From Pseudarthrobacter chlorophenolicus A6 (GTDB taxonomy: Bacteria; Actinomycetota; Actinomycetes; Actinomycetales; Micrococcaceae), in NCBI RefSeq assembly GCF_000022025.1, contig NC_011886.1, positions 1 to 64,000 of the forward strand: a stretch of 64,000 nt of DNA. Direction: 5' to 3'. This document shows, piece after piece, positions 11,193-18,854 of the stretch. Numbering within the stretch: the first letter of the stretch is position 1; every line of letters starts with the position of its first letter. The notes under the pieces were generated by a model that did no database searches, was not told the DNA's origin, and saw only the letters and a program-made list of their open reading frames with translations. The position numbers and the translations under genes are program-made.

Positions 11193-11848
11193 GTAATTCC
11201 GACTCATTTCCCAAGCCGAACAGCACCGTTCCCGATGGTAACCGGCCCTCGGCGGCACCCCGGGTGAATGCCCCAGTCCGTCCGCAGCAGCGCCCCTCCG
11301 CGCCAGCAGGTGCCCCCGGCCAGCGTCCCTCGGTTCCCGGCCAGCGCCCGTCCCAGCCCGGCCAGGGAAGCCAGCAGGGCCAGCGTCCGGCCCAGGGACA
11401 ACGCCCCGCCTCTGCCGGACCGCGCCCGCAGGGTGCCCCGGGCCAAGGCGGTCCGGGCCTCGTGAAGCCGGCGCCAAAGGCCAAGGCACGCCGTGCCCGC
11501 CTGCTCATCAGCAAGGTGGACCCCTGGTCCGTCCTGAAGATGGCGTTCCTGCTCTCTGTGGCCCTGGGTATCGTCACCGTCGTGGCGGCCATCGTGCTGT
11601 GGACCGTCCTGGACCTTACGGGCATCTTCGACCAGGTGGACAGCCTGCTCGGCACGCTGGCAGGTTCCGAGGGCGGCGGCTTCGAACTGAAGAAGGTGGC
11701 CTCGCTGGGCCAGGTGGCCTCCTTCGCCACGATCATTGCCGTGGTGAACGTGGTCCTGCTGACCGCGTTGTCCATGCTCTCGGCTGTTCTCTACAACATC
11801 TCTGCCACCTTGGTGGGCGGCATCGGCGTAACCCTCACCGACGATTAG
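11189..11848 (+). CDS. DUF3566 membrane protein
   Basis: 219 residues of unknown function, conserved immediately downstream of gyrA in Actinobacteria. The first 95 residues are a disordered Pro/Gln/Gly/Ala segment with imperfect GQRPS-type repeats. The DUF3566 domain follows, with two hydrophobic helices (about 115-138 and 175-205), so it should be a membrane protein with a long cytoplasmic tail. It starts at a GTG overlapping the gyrA stop. The operon position suggests a link to the nucleoid or replication, but that is only inference. Confidence 0.88.
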   Translation: MSNSDSFPKPNSTVPDGNRPSAAPRVNAPVRPQQRPSAPAGAPGQRPSVPGQRPSQPGQGSQQGQRPAQGQRPASAGPRPQGAPGQGGPGLVKPAPKAKARRARLLISKVDPWSVLKMAFLLSVALGIVTVVAAIVLWTVLDLTGIFDQVDSLLGTLAGSEGGGFELKKVASLGQVASFATIIAVVNVVLLTALSMLSAVLYNISATLVGGIGVTLTDD

Positions 11849-11855
11849 GACACCG

Positions 11856-11883
11856 CTTCCACCGGCCCCGGAGCCGGTGGAAG
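11856..11883 (+). terminator. Hairpin after the gyrA operon
   Basis: An 11-bp perfect stem (CTTCCACCGGC at 11856-11866, GCCGGTGGAAG at 11873-11883) with a 6-nt loop begins 8 bp after the DUF3566 stop. It has no following T-tract, so it is only a probable terminator or an mRNA 3' end stabiliser. Confidence 0.5.
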
Positions 11884-11891
11884 CGCCCGAT

Positions 11892-11921
11892 TTGAGATCG
11901 GGCCGGGATGTGCTGTAAAGT
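11892..11921 (+). promoter_or_regulatory. Putative promoter of tRNA-Ile
   Basis: TTGAGA (11892-11897) and TAAAGT (11916-11921) are separated by 18 bp and lie 25 bp before the mature tRNA-Ile. This fits a housekeeping sigma promoter. A small inverted repeat (GCCCGAT/ATCGGGC, 11885-11903) overlaps the -35 element. Confidence 0.5.
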
Positions 11922-11946
11922 CATGTCTCGGCCCGATGAGGCATCG

Positions 11947-12020
11947 GGGCGTATAGCTCAGGCGGTTAGAGCGCTTCGCTGATAACGAAGAGGTCCCAGG
12001 TTCAAGTCCTGGTACGCCCA
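11947..12020 (+). tRNA. tRNA-Ile (GAT)
   Basis: A 74-nt cloverleaf. The acceptor GGGCGTA pairs with TACGCCC. The anticodon stem is CTTCG/CGAAG with anticodon GAT at 11981-11983. The T arm is CCAGG TTCAAGT CCTGG, and the discriminator is A. The 3' CCA is not encoded. Confidence 0.97.
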
Positions 12021-12088
12021 CGGAACCTGTGCAGGTTCAAGTTGAGGTTTGTGTGCGGAACACTGCAGCAGGCCGGAACGGGGAGCAT

Positions 12089-12205
12089 GTGAAGAAGTTG
12101 CTTGTACTGGCAGCGGCGATCGCAGGCGTTCTGCTCTACCGGAAGGCACAGGAATCCGAAGCCCGGAAAGATGTCTGGAGCAAGTCCACCGACACGGTGA
12201 ACTAG
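12089..12205 (+). CDS. DLW-39 family small protein
   Basis: A 38-residue protein between tRNA-Ile and tRNA-Ala. It begins VKKLLVLAAAIAGVLLY, a short hydrophobic helix that could be a membrane anchor, followed by a charged tail ESEARKDVW. The size, the sequence and the location between the two tRNAs match the DLW-39 family of Actinobacteria, whose function is unknown. GTG 12089 is preceded by GGGGAG at 12080-12085. It is too short for most default gene finders. Confidence 0.85.
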   Translation: MKKLLVLAAAIAGVLLYRKAQESEARKDVWSKSTDTVN

Positions 12206-12277
12206 GCTGGACACCCGGTCCGGGAGCTGGTCAAAGGCTCCACGGTTCTAGGGTATGATTGACGGGTTGCTTCTTAT

Positions 12278-12353
12278 GGGGGCATGGCGCAATTGGTAGC
12301 GCACCTGCTTTGCAAGCAGGGGGTTCGGGGTTCGAGTCCCCGTGCCTCCACCA
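12278..12353 (+). tRNA. tRNA-Ala (TGC)
   Basis: Acceptor GGGGGCA pairs with TGCCTCC, including one G-T wobble. The anticodon stem is CCTGC/GCAGG with TGC at 12311-12313. The T arm is CGGGG TTCGAGT CCCCG. Discriminator A at 12350 is followed by an encoded CCA (12351-12353). A TATGAT hexamer at 12254-12259 is a likely -10 element. Confidence 0.97.
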
Positions 12354-12357
12354 TAAG

Positions 12358-12394
12358 AAAGTCCCGGTCCGCAGAAACGCGGACCGGGACTTTT
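12358..12394 (+). terminator. Rho-independent terminator after tRNA-Ala
   Basis: AAAGTCCCGGTCCGC at 12358-12372 pairs perfectly with GCGGACCGGGACTTT at 12379-12393 around a 6-nt loop and ends in a T-run. It should end the tRNA-Ala transcript and insulate the transporter downstream. Confidence 0.9.
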
Positions 12395-12445
12395 GCTTTG
12401 TCAGCCTTATTTCAGGTGATGGCCATAGCGTGAGGGGGTAGTGCG

Positions 12446-13384
12446 GTGACCCTGTTCATTGCAGCCATGGGTGTCCTGGGCGTTGCATCGTCCGGGCCGC
12501 TGATCGCAGCCACCCTTGGGGCCACCAGCGTCAGTGCCCTGGCCATCGCCTTCTGGCGCAACGCCATCGCAGCGGTGGTGATGGCAGGTCCCACCCTGGT
12601 CCGAGAGCCGCGCAGGTTCGGCAGCATCACCGGACGCGAGTTCCGCTGGTCCCTTCTTGCCGCCGTCGCCCTCGCCCTGCACTTCGCCTGCTTCATCACC
12701 TCCCTCCAGCTCACGTCCGTGGCCGCCGCTACGGCGCTCGTGTGCCTGCAGTCGGCCTGGATTGCCATCTTCCAGCTGCTGCGCGGCACCCGGCACCGCT
12801 GGCAGGTGCTTGCAGGGCTGGGGATCGCTTTCGGTGGGGTCGTCGCCATCACAGGATTCGACATGGGGTCGTCTCCGGAGGCGCTGCTCGGTGACATGCT
12901 GGCGCTGGCCGGCGGAGCCTTGGCGGGGCTGTACACGCTGGCGGGCGGCAAGGCCCGGCAAAGCATGACCACCGGCACCTACACGGCGCTCTGCTACGGC
13001 ATGTGTGCGGCCTTGGTGGCGGTGCTCGCCCTGGCCACAGGGCAGCCGCTCGCCGGGTTCGACGCCGGAGGCTGGCTGGGGATCCTCGCCATCACAGTGT
13101 GCGCCCAACTGGTGGGGCATACCGCCTTCAATCACCTCCTGGCGACCATGAGCCCGCTGCTGGTCTCCATGATCATCCTGCTGGAGATTCCCGGCGCAGC
13201 CTTCCTGGCGTCTGTGTTCCTTGGTGAGACCCTGCCGGCGGGGACCTACGCCGGGCTGGGCCTGATCATGGTGGGGCTCGCCGTCGTGGTGGCCGGGCAA
13301 AGGTCCGGAAGGGCACGGCTCCGGATCAAGGCACCCGGCGACGAACCGGCGTCGGACCGGATCGCGGAGCTCGGTACGGACTAG
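12446..13384 (+). CDS. EamA-family DMT transporter
   Basis: 312-residue inner-membrane protein with about ten hydrophobic helices arranged as two EamA repeats (approx. 5-140 and 150-290). The family is the drug/metabolite transporter superfamily, typically exporters of metabolites or amino acids; the substrate cannot be read from sequence. GTG 12446 follows GAGGGGG at 12433-12439. The C-terminal 25 residues are charged and cytoplasmic. It is convergent with the glycosyltransferase gene, 16 bp away. Confidence 0.88.
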   Translation: MTLFIAAMGVLGVASSGPLIAATLGATSVSALAIAFWRNAIAAVVMAGPTLVREPRRFGSITGREFRWSLLAAVALALHFACFITSLQLTSVAAATALVCLQSAWIAIFQLLRGTRHRWQVLAGLGIAFGGVVAITGFDMGSSPEALLGDMLALAGGALAGLYTLAGGKARQSMTTGTYTALCYGMCAALVAVLALATGQPLAGFDAGGWLGILAITVCAQLVGHTAFNHLLATMSPLLVSMIILLEIPGAAFLASVFLGETLPAGTYAGLGLIMVGLAVVVAGQRSGRARLRIKAPGDEPASDRIAELGTD

Positions 13385-13400
13385 GGCCTGCAAAGGCAGG

Positions 13401-14276
13401 CTACTGGCCGCCGCGCCGGACCGGCTGGGCCGTGTTGACCGTATGGATGGCCCGCAGCAGCTTGGCGGGAAAGTAGACCGAAAAGAAGACCACCATGGGC
13501 GCCTTCAGCGCCATCTTTTTAACGTTGTGCGCCTTGTACGTGCGGTCGAACCGGGTGACGTAATAGCGATAGTCCCGCGGGGAGTCCTCGAGGCGGCGTG
13601 CGGACATTCCGGACACCATCTGCGGCCAGTACTGGACCTTGAGGTCGTGCTCGGCCAGGTGCAGGGACAAGTCGATGTCCTCGTGCATCTCATCCTTTTC
13701 ATCCCGGCACGTCTCGGCGCGGATGGTGTTCCACGCGGTGGACCGCAGCGCCATGTTGGATCCGAACAGGAAGTGGTATTGCTGCTTCGCCAGTTTCAGC
13801 ATGAGCTGGCGCATCTTGTCGTCGGCCTTGAGCCCGAAGCGCCGCATGGGCATGTCGTAGTAGACCACCGGGCCTGTGGCCGCCTGCACCGAGTGGTCCT
13901 GGAATGCCTTCTGGACCTGCTCCACCCAGTCCGGCTCCACCACCGAGTCCGCGTCAATCCTGCCCAGGACGTCCCCCGTGGCGTGGTCGAGCCCGAAGTT
14001 CCGGGTGGGGATGAGGCCCTGCTCGCTGTCCTGGGTCAGCAACAGGATGGGACTTTCCGGGTACTCCAGCTGCATCTGCCGGACAATGGCGGCGGTCCGG
14101 TCCGTGGAGAGGTTGTCCACCACGATGATTTCGTGCGCGGGCACGGACTGGTAGATGGCAGCGATGAGGCACTGCCGGATGACGCTCTCCTCGTTGTACG
14201 CCGGGATCACAACGGACACGCGGGGCAAATCGGCTGCGTCGTTCAAAGGATCCCCAGAGGATTGATCGGCTGACAT
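13401..14276 (-). CDS. Family 2 glycosyltransferase
   Basis: 291-residue GT-A fold enzyme. SVVIPAYNEE at 21-30 is the nucleotide-binding start and DAD at 108-110 is the metal-binding DxD. A hydrophobic stretch near the C-terminus (about 255-280, MVVFFSVYFPAKLL) suggests membrane association. It probably transfers a sugar from a nucleotide-sugar to an envelope acceptor; donor and acceptor are unknown. ATG 14276 is used because the frame open further upstream to 14648 is low-complexity and crosses a hairpin. Confidence 0.88.
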   Translation of the reverse strand: MSADQSSGDPLNDAADLPRVSVVIPAYNEESVIRQCLIAAIYQSVPAHEIIVVDNLSTDRTAAIVRQMQLEYPESPILLLTQDSEQGLIPTRNFGLDHATGDVLGRIDADSVVEPDWVEQVQKAFQDHSVQAATGPVVYYDMPMRRFGLKADDKMRQLMLKLAKQQYHFLFGSNMALRSTAWNTIRAETCRDEKDEMHEDIDLSLHLAEHDLKVQYWPQMVSGMSARRLEDSPRDYRYYVTRFDRTYKAHNVKKMALKAPMVVFFSVYFPAKLLRAIHTVNTAQPVRRGGQ

Positions 14277-14359
14277 CAGTCCAAATCTAGCATTGCTGCC
14301 CTTCCCGGCCGGGAGTGGCCGGCCACCGCCAAACAGTGCGGGGGCCTCCGTAAACGGCA

Positions 14360-14393
14360 GCAGGGGCCCCGTTCCGAAGAACGGGGCCCCTGC
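14360..14393 (-). terminator. Strong hairpin downstream of the Ala-rich protein gene
   Basis: A 15-bp perfect stem (14360-14374 with 14379-14393, core GGGGCCCCGTTC) around a CGAA tetraloop sits 19 bp after the stop of the minus-strand gene at 14413. No clear T-tract follows on either strand, so termination is likely but not certain. Confidence 0.65.
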
Positions 14394-14412
14394 GTGGACC
14401 AACTGGGTGGAA

Positions 14413-15399
14413 CTAGGCCTGCGTGGTGCCCTTGTCCCCGTTGTGGATGCTGTTGGCGATGTTGCGGGTGGCCGTCTTTGCATCGGTGGCCACCTTGGGA
14501 GCGGCGTCGGCTGCGTCTTCGGCAACATGCTTGGCCTTGTCGGCTGCGTCCTCTGCCTTCTCCTTGGCCGTATCAGCGGACTCGGATACCTTGTCGGCAC
14601 CGGCCGCAGCGAAGGAGCCAGCCGCATCCGATGCCTTTTCGGCGGCATCGGCGGTGGTTTCCTTGACCTCGTTGACCGTGGTGGCGGGAACCGGGGCGGG
14701 CGTGGGCGTTACGGGAGAGGGCGTCTTCCATGGATCCTCGACGGGCTTGGAGGCCTTCCAGGCGGCAACTCCCGCAGCGACCGCTGCGGCGATGACGCCG
14801 AACACCAGCCAGCCGCGCTTCTTCTTCGGCTCCGGCTTGGCCAGCTGAATGCCCACGCTGCGGCCTGCCTCGGCGGCAGCTGCCTTCAGCTGGGTGCCGG
14901 TGGCCTGCGCCTGCTCCTGGATGGAGTGAACGATTCCGGCGTCCCCCAGCCGCTGGGCGACGGCATCAACGCGGGCCGGAGCGCCTTCGAGCGTGCGGTG
15001 CACGGCCTCGGAGGCGACACCGAGCTGGTCCGAGAGCTTGGGCAGGTATTCAACCACCACGCGGTCGCGGGCGTTGAGGACCACGGGCGTGGCCTTGTCC
15101 AGTGCCTCGTGGAGCTTGGGTGATGCGTTTTCGACCACGTCATTGATCCTGGGCGCCAGCTGGGCCAGGCCGTCCTGGAGCCGCGGGGTCACTGTGGCCA
15201 CGCCGTCGGCAAGGTTGTGTGCGGCGGACTTCAGCCCCTCCTGGATTTTGGGTGATGCTGTGTCCAGGCCGTGCTGCAGGCGGGGAACCGCCCAGTCAAC
15301 AGCGGCTTCCACGCGGGGGGTTGCCCAGTCTTTGGCATTTTCCACGGCATGGGTGACCGACTGCTCAAGGTCACGGGCAATACGATCAGACTTCTTCAC
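14413..15399 (-). CDS. Ala-rich helical protein with one membrane segment
   Basis: 328 residues, function not recognised. The N-terminal 190 residues consist of amphipathic helical repeats with recurring TPRLQDGL, SPKIQEGL and SPKLHEAL-type units. A basic stretch KPEPKKKRG precedes one transmembrane helix (WLVFGVIAAAVAAGVAAW, about 197-214). After a Pro/Thr linker comes an Ala/Asp/Lys-rich tail of AADKAKHVAEDA-type repeats resembling LEA or apolipoprotein-like helices. ATG 15399 is followed by a basic start, MKKSDRIARDLE. It could stabilise membranes or chromosomal or envelope assemblies; this is a guess from composition. Confidence 0.7.
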   Translation of the reverse strand: MKKSDRIARDLEQSVTHAVENAKDWATPRVEAAVDWAVPRLQHGLDTASPKIQEGLKSAAHNLADGVATVTPRLQDGLAQLAPRINDVVENASPKLHEALDKATPVVLNARDRVVVEYLPKLSDQLGVASEAVHRTLEGAPARVDAVAQRLGDAGIVHSIQEQAQATGTQLKAAAAEAGRSVGIQLAKPEPKKKRGWLVFGVIAAAVAAGVAAWKASKPVEDPWKTPSPVTPTPAPVPATTVNEVKETTADAAEKASDAAGSFAAAGADKVSESADTAKEKAEDAADKAKHVAEDAADAAPKVATDAKTATRNIANSIHNGDKGTTQA

Positions 15400-15554
15400 A
15401 ACTACCTCCCGATTAATATGACGGTGCTGTGGTTAGCCTACGTGCCTGAGACTTCACGGGCTATTCACCCTGCGGATTTTGGGGCGATTTCACCCAGCGC
15501 GGAACTGGTACAGGGGCCGCCAACGTCATAGTCCGCCATGGAAGAATGGGCCCT

Positions 15555-16100
15555 ATGACTGCCATCGCAACCGCAAAAGCAACCATCCACACCAGCCTCG
15601 GCGACATCGTGGTAAACCTCTTCGGCAACCACGCGCCCAAGACCGTCAAGAACTTCGTTGGACTCGCCACCGGCGAGCAGGACTGGACCCACCCGGAGAC
15701 GGGCGAGGCCAAGACCGGCACCCCGCTGTACAACGGAACCATCTTCCACCGCATCATCAAGGACTTCATGATCCAGGCCGGCGACCCGCTGGGCCGCGGC
15801 ACCGGCGGCCCCGGCTACCGCTTTGACGACGAGATCCACCCCGAACTGAGCTTCAACCAGCCATACAAGCTGGCCATGGCGAACGCCGGCATCCAGATGG
15901 GCAAGGGCACCAACGGTTCCCAGTTCTTCATCACCACCATCCCCACCGACTGGCTGCAGGGCAAGCACAGCATCTTCGGTGAAGTGGCTGACGACGAATC
16001 CAAGAAGGTCGTTGACGCTATCGAGGGCGTCCGCACCGGCATGGGCGACCGCCCGGTGGAGGATGTCACCATCAACAGCATCGATATCGAACAGCTGTAA
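15555..16100 (+). CDS. ppiA: Cyclophilin-type peptidyl-prolyl isomerase
   Basis: 181-residue cytoplasmic cyclophilin catalysing cis-trans isomerisation of proline bonds. The catalytic segment FHRIIKDFMIQAGDP starts at residue 64 with the key Arg. GTNGSQFFIT and WLQGKHSIFG complete the active site. ATG 15555 has GGAAGA at 15540-15545 well spaced upstream; the earlier ATG at 15546 does not. No signal peptide is present, so it acts in the cytosol. A rhomboid gene follows 9 bp later in the same direction. Confidence 0.95.
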   Translation: MTAIATAKATIHTSLGDIVVNLFGNHAPKTVKNFVGLATGEQDWTHPETGEAKTGTPLYNGTIFHRIIKDFMIQAGDPLGRGTGGPGYRFDDEIHPELSFNQPYKLAMANAGIQMGKGTNGSQFFITTIPTDWLQGKHSIFGEVADDESKKVVDAIEGVRTGMGDRPVEDVTINSIDIEQL

Positions 16101-16109
16101 TCCCGCACC

Positions 16110-16988
16110 ATGAGCTACGGAATTCCGTCGGCCGAGCCGTCCGCCCAGGTCCCGGTATGCCCCCGGCACCCTGACAGGCCCTCCTATGTGCGCTGCCAGA
16201 GGTGCGGGCGTCCCGCATGCCCCGACTGCCAGCGGGCGGCCGCCGTCGGATTCCAATGCGTTGACTGCGTCAACGAAACAAGGCGTACGACGCCGGAAGT
16301 CCGGTCCGTCTATGGCGGCGCCGTAGCCACGGGCAAGCCCATGGTGACGTTCGGGATCATCGCCGCCTGTGCGGTGCTGTACGTCCTTCAGTGGATCATC
16401 CCCAACGACGCCGTCTACCAAAGCCTGGGCTTTGCCAACATCTACGCCGAACCGCGGTACGGCCAGTTTGAGCCGTGGCGGATGCTCACGGCAGCATTCC
16501 TGCATTCCCAGGGATTCATCCTGCACATCGCCTTGAACATGTACATGTTGTGGATCTTCGGGCAGGCACTGGAGCCCCTCCTGGGCCGGGTCCGTTTCCT
16601 GGCGGTGTACCTGCTGTCCGCCCTGGGTGGTTCAGTGGGATATCTGCTCCTCACTCCCCTCTACGTGCCCGGCCAGCCCCTGTACGGGGTGGTAGGCGCC
16701 TCCGGTGCCATCTTCGGCCTCTTTGGTGCGATGCTCCTGGTGCAGCGCCAGCGCGGCGGGGATACACGACAGCTGTGGATCCTGATTGCCATCAACGGTG
16801 CCATTGGCTTCCTGGTCCCGCAGATCGCCTGGCAGGCCCACCTTGGCGGCCTGGTCACGGGAGCCTTGTGCGCCGCCGTGATCGCTTACACGCCGCGGGG
16901 TCCCCGGCGTGGTGTTCTCCAGGCCGTGGGCCTGCTTGCGGTCCTGGCGCTCCTTGCAGCGGCAGTATGGGTGCGCGTCACCATCTGA
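16110..16988 (+). CDS. Rhomboid-family intramembrane serine protease
   Basis: 292 residues. The N-terminus holds a B-box-like zinc module (Cys17, 29, 32, 37, 40, 50, 53 with nearby His). The rhomboid domain with about seven helices follows from residue 75. Catalytic Ser198 lies in VGASGAIFG and His244 in QAHLGG, the serine-histidine dyad. It should cleave transmembrane substrates within the membrane; the target is unknown. It lies 9 bp after the cyclophilin gene and is probably cotranscribed. Confidence 0.93.
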   Translation: MSYGIPSAEPSAQVPVCPRHPDRPSYVRCQRCGRPACPDCQRAAAVGFQCVDCVNETRRTTPEVRSVYGGAVATGKPMVTFGIIAACAVLYVLQWIIPNDAVYQSLGFANIYAEPRYGQFEPWRMLTAAFLHSQGFILHIALNMYMLWIFGQALEPLLGRVRFLAVYLLSALGGSVGYLLLTPLYVPGQPLYGVVGASGAIFGLFGAMLLVQRQRGGDTRQLWILIAINGAIGFLVPQIAWQAHLGGLVTGALCAAVIAYTPRGPRRGVLQAVGLLAVLALLAAAVWVRVTI

Positions 16989-17017
16989 TGCAGCCCGCCG
17001 GACAGGTGCGACGTCCG

Positions 17018-17053
17018 AAACCCCCAGCCTCCCCTGGAAGCTGGGGGTTTTCT
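17018..17053 (+). terminator. Rho-independent terminator after the rhomboid gene
   Basis: AAACCCCCAGC (17018-17028) pairs with GCTGGGGGTTT (17040-17050) and is followed by TCTTT. The first DnaA box of the next region begins within the T-rich tail. Confidence 0.85.
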
Positions 17054-17705
17054 TTATCCACAGCCCTTATCCACATTGTTAATAACTTACAAGCGTGTAG
17101 TTCAACGCTTGGGGCCCTCGAAACCGCCTGACTGCGGGAGAAGGGCAGTACAGAGGCAGTTTTTCTCCACATCTGTGGATAACTGCTGGGGATACGCCTG
17201 TGCTTAAGTGGACAAACGCGCCGTTTCTGGGCGTCACTGTGGATAACTCGGCCGAGTTCGGCCCCGCCAGGCTGTGTGGAGATACCTGAGCCCCGTCCTT
17301 CAACAGCTTATGCACACGGTTAATAACTCGCAGGCGATCAGATTGTCGGCGAGAATCCCCAGGAATGGCGCGGTTCCGGGCGATTTGGGGGCGCCAGCAG
17401 CCGCGAAATCCACAGCTGTGGATAAGTTGTGGGTATTGCAGTGTTGGTAAGTGGAAAAGCTGTCCGGCCCTGCGGGATGCCCGCGGAGGTGCTGGTTGAT
17501 GCCTGATTCCGTGCACGGAACTGGGGATAGAGGCTCACGGTCCTGTGGGTACCGGCGGGTAACTCGGGGTAAAGCGATTTATCCACAGGGTATTCCACAG
17601 TGTTAATAACTGCATCCGAGCCGCGGGTTTCCTGGAAAGCCCGGCTTCCGCGGGCCTGATGGGCGAGGAGAAGTGCGGACCACCGGTTATCAACACTGTG
17701 GATAA
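17054..17705. other. DnaA-box cluster, non-coding
   Basis: A 652-bp stretch with seven perfect DnaA boxes. Direct copies are at 17054-17062, 17067-17075 and 17579-17587. Inverted copies are at 17174-17182, 17238-17246, 17417-17425 and 17697-17705. Near-boxes TTATGCACA (17308) and TTATCAACA (17687) add to these. The 10-mer GTTAATAACT occurs at 17078, 17319 and 17602, each exactly 2 bp after a box or near-box. Open frames here lack any family similarity. It may be a DnaA-titration site, a second origin module or the true origin. Box presence is seen directly; the role is inferred. Confidence 0.8.
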
Positions 17706-17740
17706 CTTTCCCCACAGGAAAAGACGCCGGAAACGGCAGA

Positions 17741-17769
17741 CCCCCGCTGCCGGTCGTCGGCGGCGGGGG
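17741..17769 (-). terminator. Hairpin downstream of the tag gene
   Basis: A 12-bp stem (17741-17752 with 17758-17769, CCCCCGC...GCGGGGG, one G-T wobble) with a GTCGT loop lies 11 bp after the stop of the minus-strand glycosylase gene. It probably ends that transcript and separates it from the DnaA-box region. Confidence 0.5.
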
Positions 17770-17780
17770 CCAGGCCGGGC

Positions 17781-18389
17781 TCAGGACGGCAGTGGCCACA
17801 CGCCCGACGAGCCGCGTCGGTGGCTGTCCACAAGGTGTGTGTCCACCATGCCGATGGCTTCCATGAGGGCGAACATGGTGGTGGGGCCCACGAACGCGAA
17901 CCCCTTCCGGCGAAGGGCTTTGGACAGAGCTACCGATTCCACCGACTGCGTGGGGATGTCCGCGTGCGCCAAGGGTTGTGGGGTGGATGCCGGCTGGAAT
18001 CCCCAGACGAAGTCCACCAGGCCGCCCTCTTCCCGCAAGGCGATGGTGGCGCGGGCATTCTTGATGGTGGCAATAATCTTCAGCCGGTTCCGGACAATGC
18101 CGGAGTCCTGCATGAGGCGGTTCACGTCGCCGTCCGTGTACAACGCCACGGCATCGGGATTGAAGTCGGCGAAAGCGGCGCGGAACGCCGGCCGCTTCCG
18201 GAGGATCGTGGCCCAGGACAGCCCTGCCTGGAAGCCCTCCAGGCAGATCCGTTCGTACAGGCCGTGCTCATCGCGGACGGGCAGGCCCCATTCCTGGTCG
18301 TAGTAGGTCCGCATCAGCGGATCCGTTGAGGCCCACGCCGGCCGTGCCAGGCCGTCGTCGCCCACTATGAGGTCAGCGCTTGGTGACAT
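17781..18389 (-). CDS. tag: DNA-3-methyladenine glycosylase I (Tag family)
   Basis: 202 residues; excises 3-methyladenine from alkylated DNA in base excision repair. The family segments are clear: DQEWGLPV, then YERICLEGFQAGLSW with the conserved Glu46, and ALSKALRRKGFAFVGPTT. The zinc-snap ligands of E. coli Tag (Cys4, His17, Cys179) are not conserved. The N-terminus has no Cys, Tyr30 stands at the His17 position, and the C-terminal motif reads THLVDSH. It may therefore fold without zinc. ATG 18389 begins the family sequence after a short variable tail. Confidence 0.9.
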   Translation of the reverse strand: MSPSADLIVGDDGLARPAWASTDPLMRTYYDQEWGLPVRDEHGLYERICLEGFQAGLSWATILRKRPAFRAAFADFNPDAVALYTDGDVNRLMQDSGIVRNRLKIIATIKNARATIALREEGGLVDFVWGFQPASTPQPLAHADIPTQSVESVALSKALRRKGFAFVGPTTMFALMEAIGMVDTHLVDSHRRGSSGVWPLPS

Positions 18390-18437
18390 GTCCGGCCCCC
18401 GTCAGGAACGGTTGCGGCGGTACGTGGAGCGCATGGT

Positions 18438-18689
18438 TCAGGAGCGCCAGCGCGTCGTCATCATGAAGCCCACGATGGCGATGCCGAAGCCGGCCACGAT
18501 GTTCCAGGAGCCCCACGGCTGAACGGGGAAACGGCCCTCGCTGATGTAGAACGTGATGATCCAGAACAGGCCGATGATCATCAGCCCGAACATGACCGGC
18601 TTGAACCACACAGGATTCGGCTTGTAGGCGTCCGGTGCAGCCTTTTCGGCGGTGCTGGCGGTCTTCTTACGGGGCTTTGACTCGGGCAC
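18438..18689 (-). CDS. crgA: Cell division protein CrgA
   Basis: 83 residues with a basic N-terminus (PESKPRKKTAS) and two transmembrane helices (about 33-52 and 60-80). CrgA is an actinobacterial divisome protein that interacts with FtsZ, FtsQ, FtsI and PknA-related envelope machinery. GTG 18689 is chosen because AAGGAGAG sits 3 bp upstream; the longer frame to 18779 has no such signal. Its presence close to the pknA/pknB/pbp operon fits the conserved actinobacterial cell-division neighbourhood. Confidence 0.92.
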   Translation of the reverse strand: MPESKPRKKTASTAEKAAPDAYKPNPVWFKPVMFGLMIIGLFWIITFYISEGRFPVQPWGSWNIVAGFGIAIVGFMMTTRWRS

Positions 18690-18854
18690 TGGCTCTCCTT
18701 GGCGGCTGTCAAGTACGGCGTCCGGGGCTTGATATCCTGCAAGAAGGAAATTGCCAGCGGTCTGCTCGATCTTGGTCAATTCTTACTAGCAGCCAATTCT
18801 AGCCGGAGTTCCCGGGCCGCCGGTGCCCACTGGAACCGCCCCCGAGGAGAACGC

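Noticed and set aside
14277..14648. N-terminal extension of the glycosyltransferase
   Set aside because: It is Arg/Pro/Thr low-complexity, overlaps the Ala-rich gene in another frame and crosses a strong hairpin.
17079..17799. Open frames of 145 and 153 codons on the minus strand across the DnaA-box cluster
   Set aside because: They overlap each other, contain the box repeats, lack ribosome binding sites and resemble no protein family.
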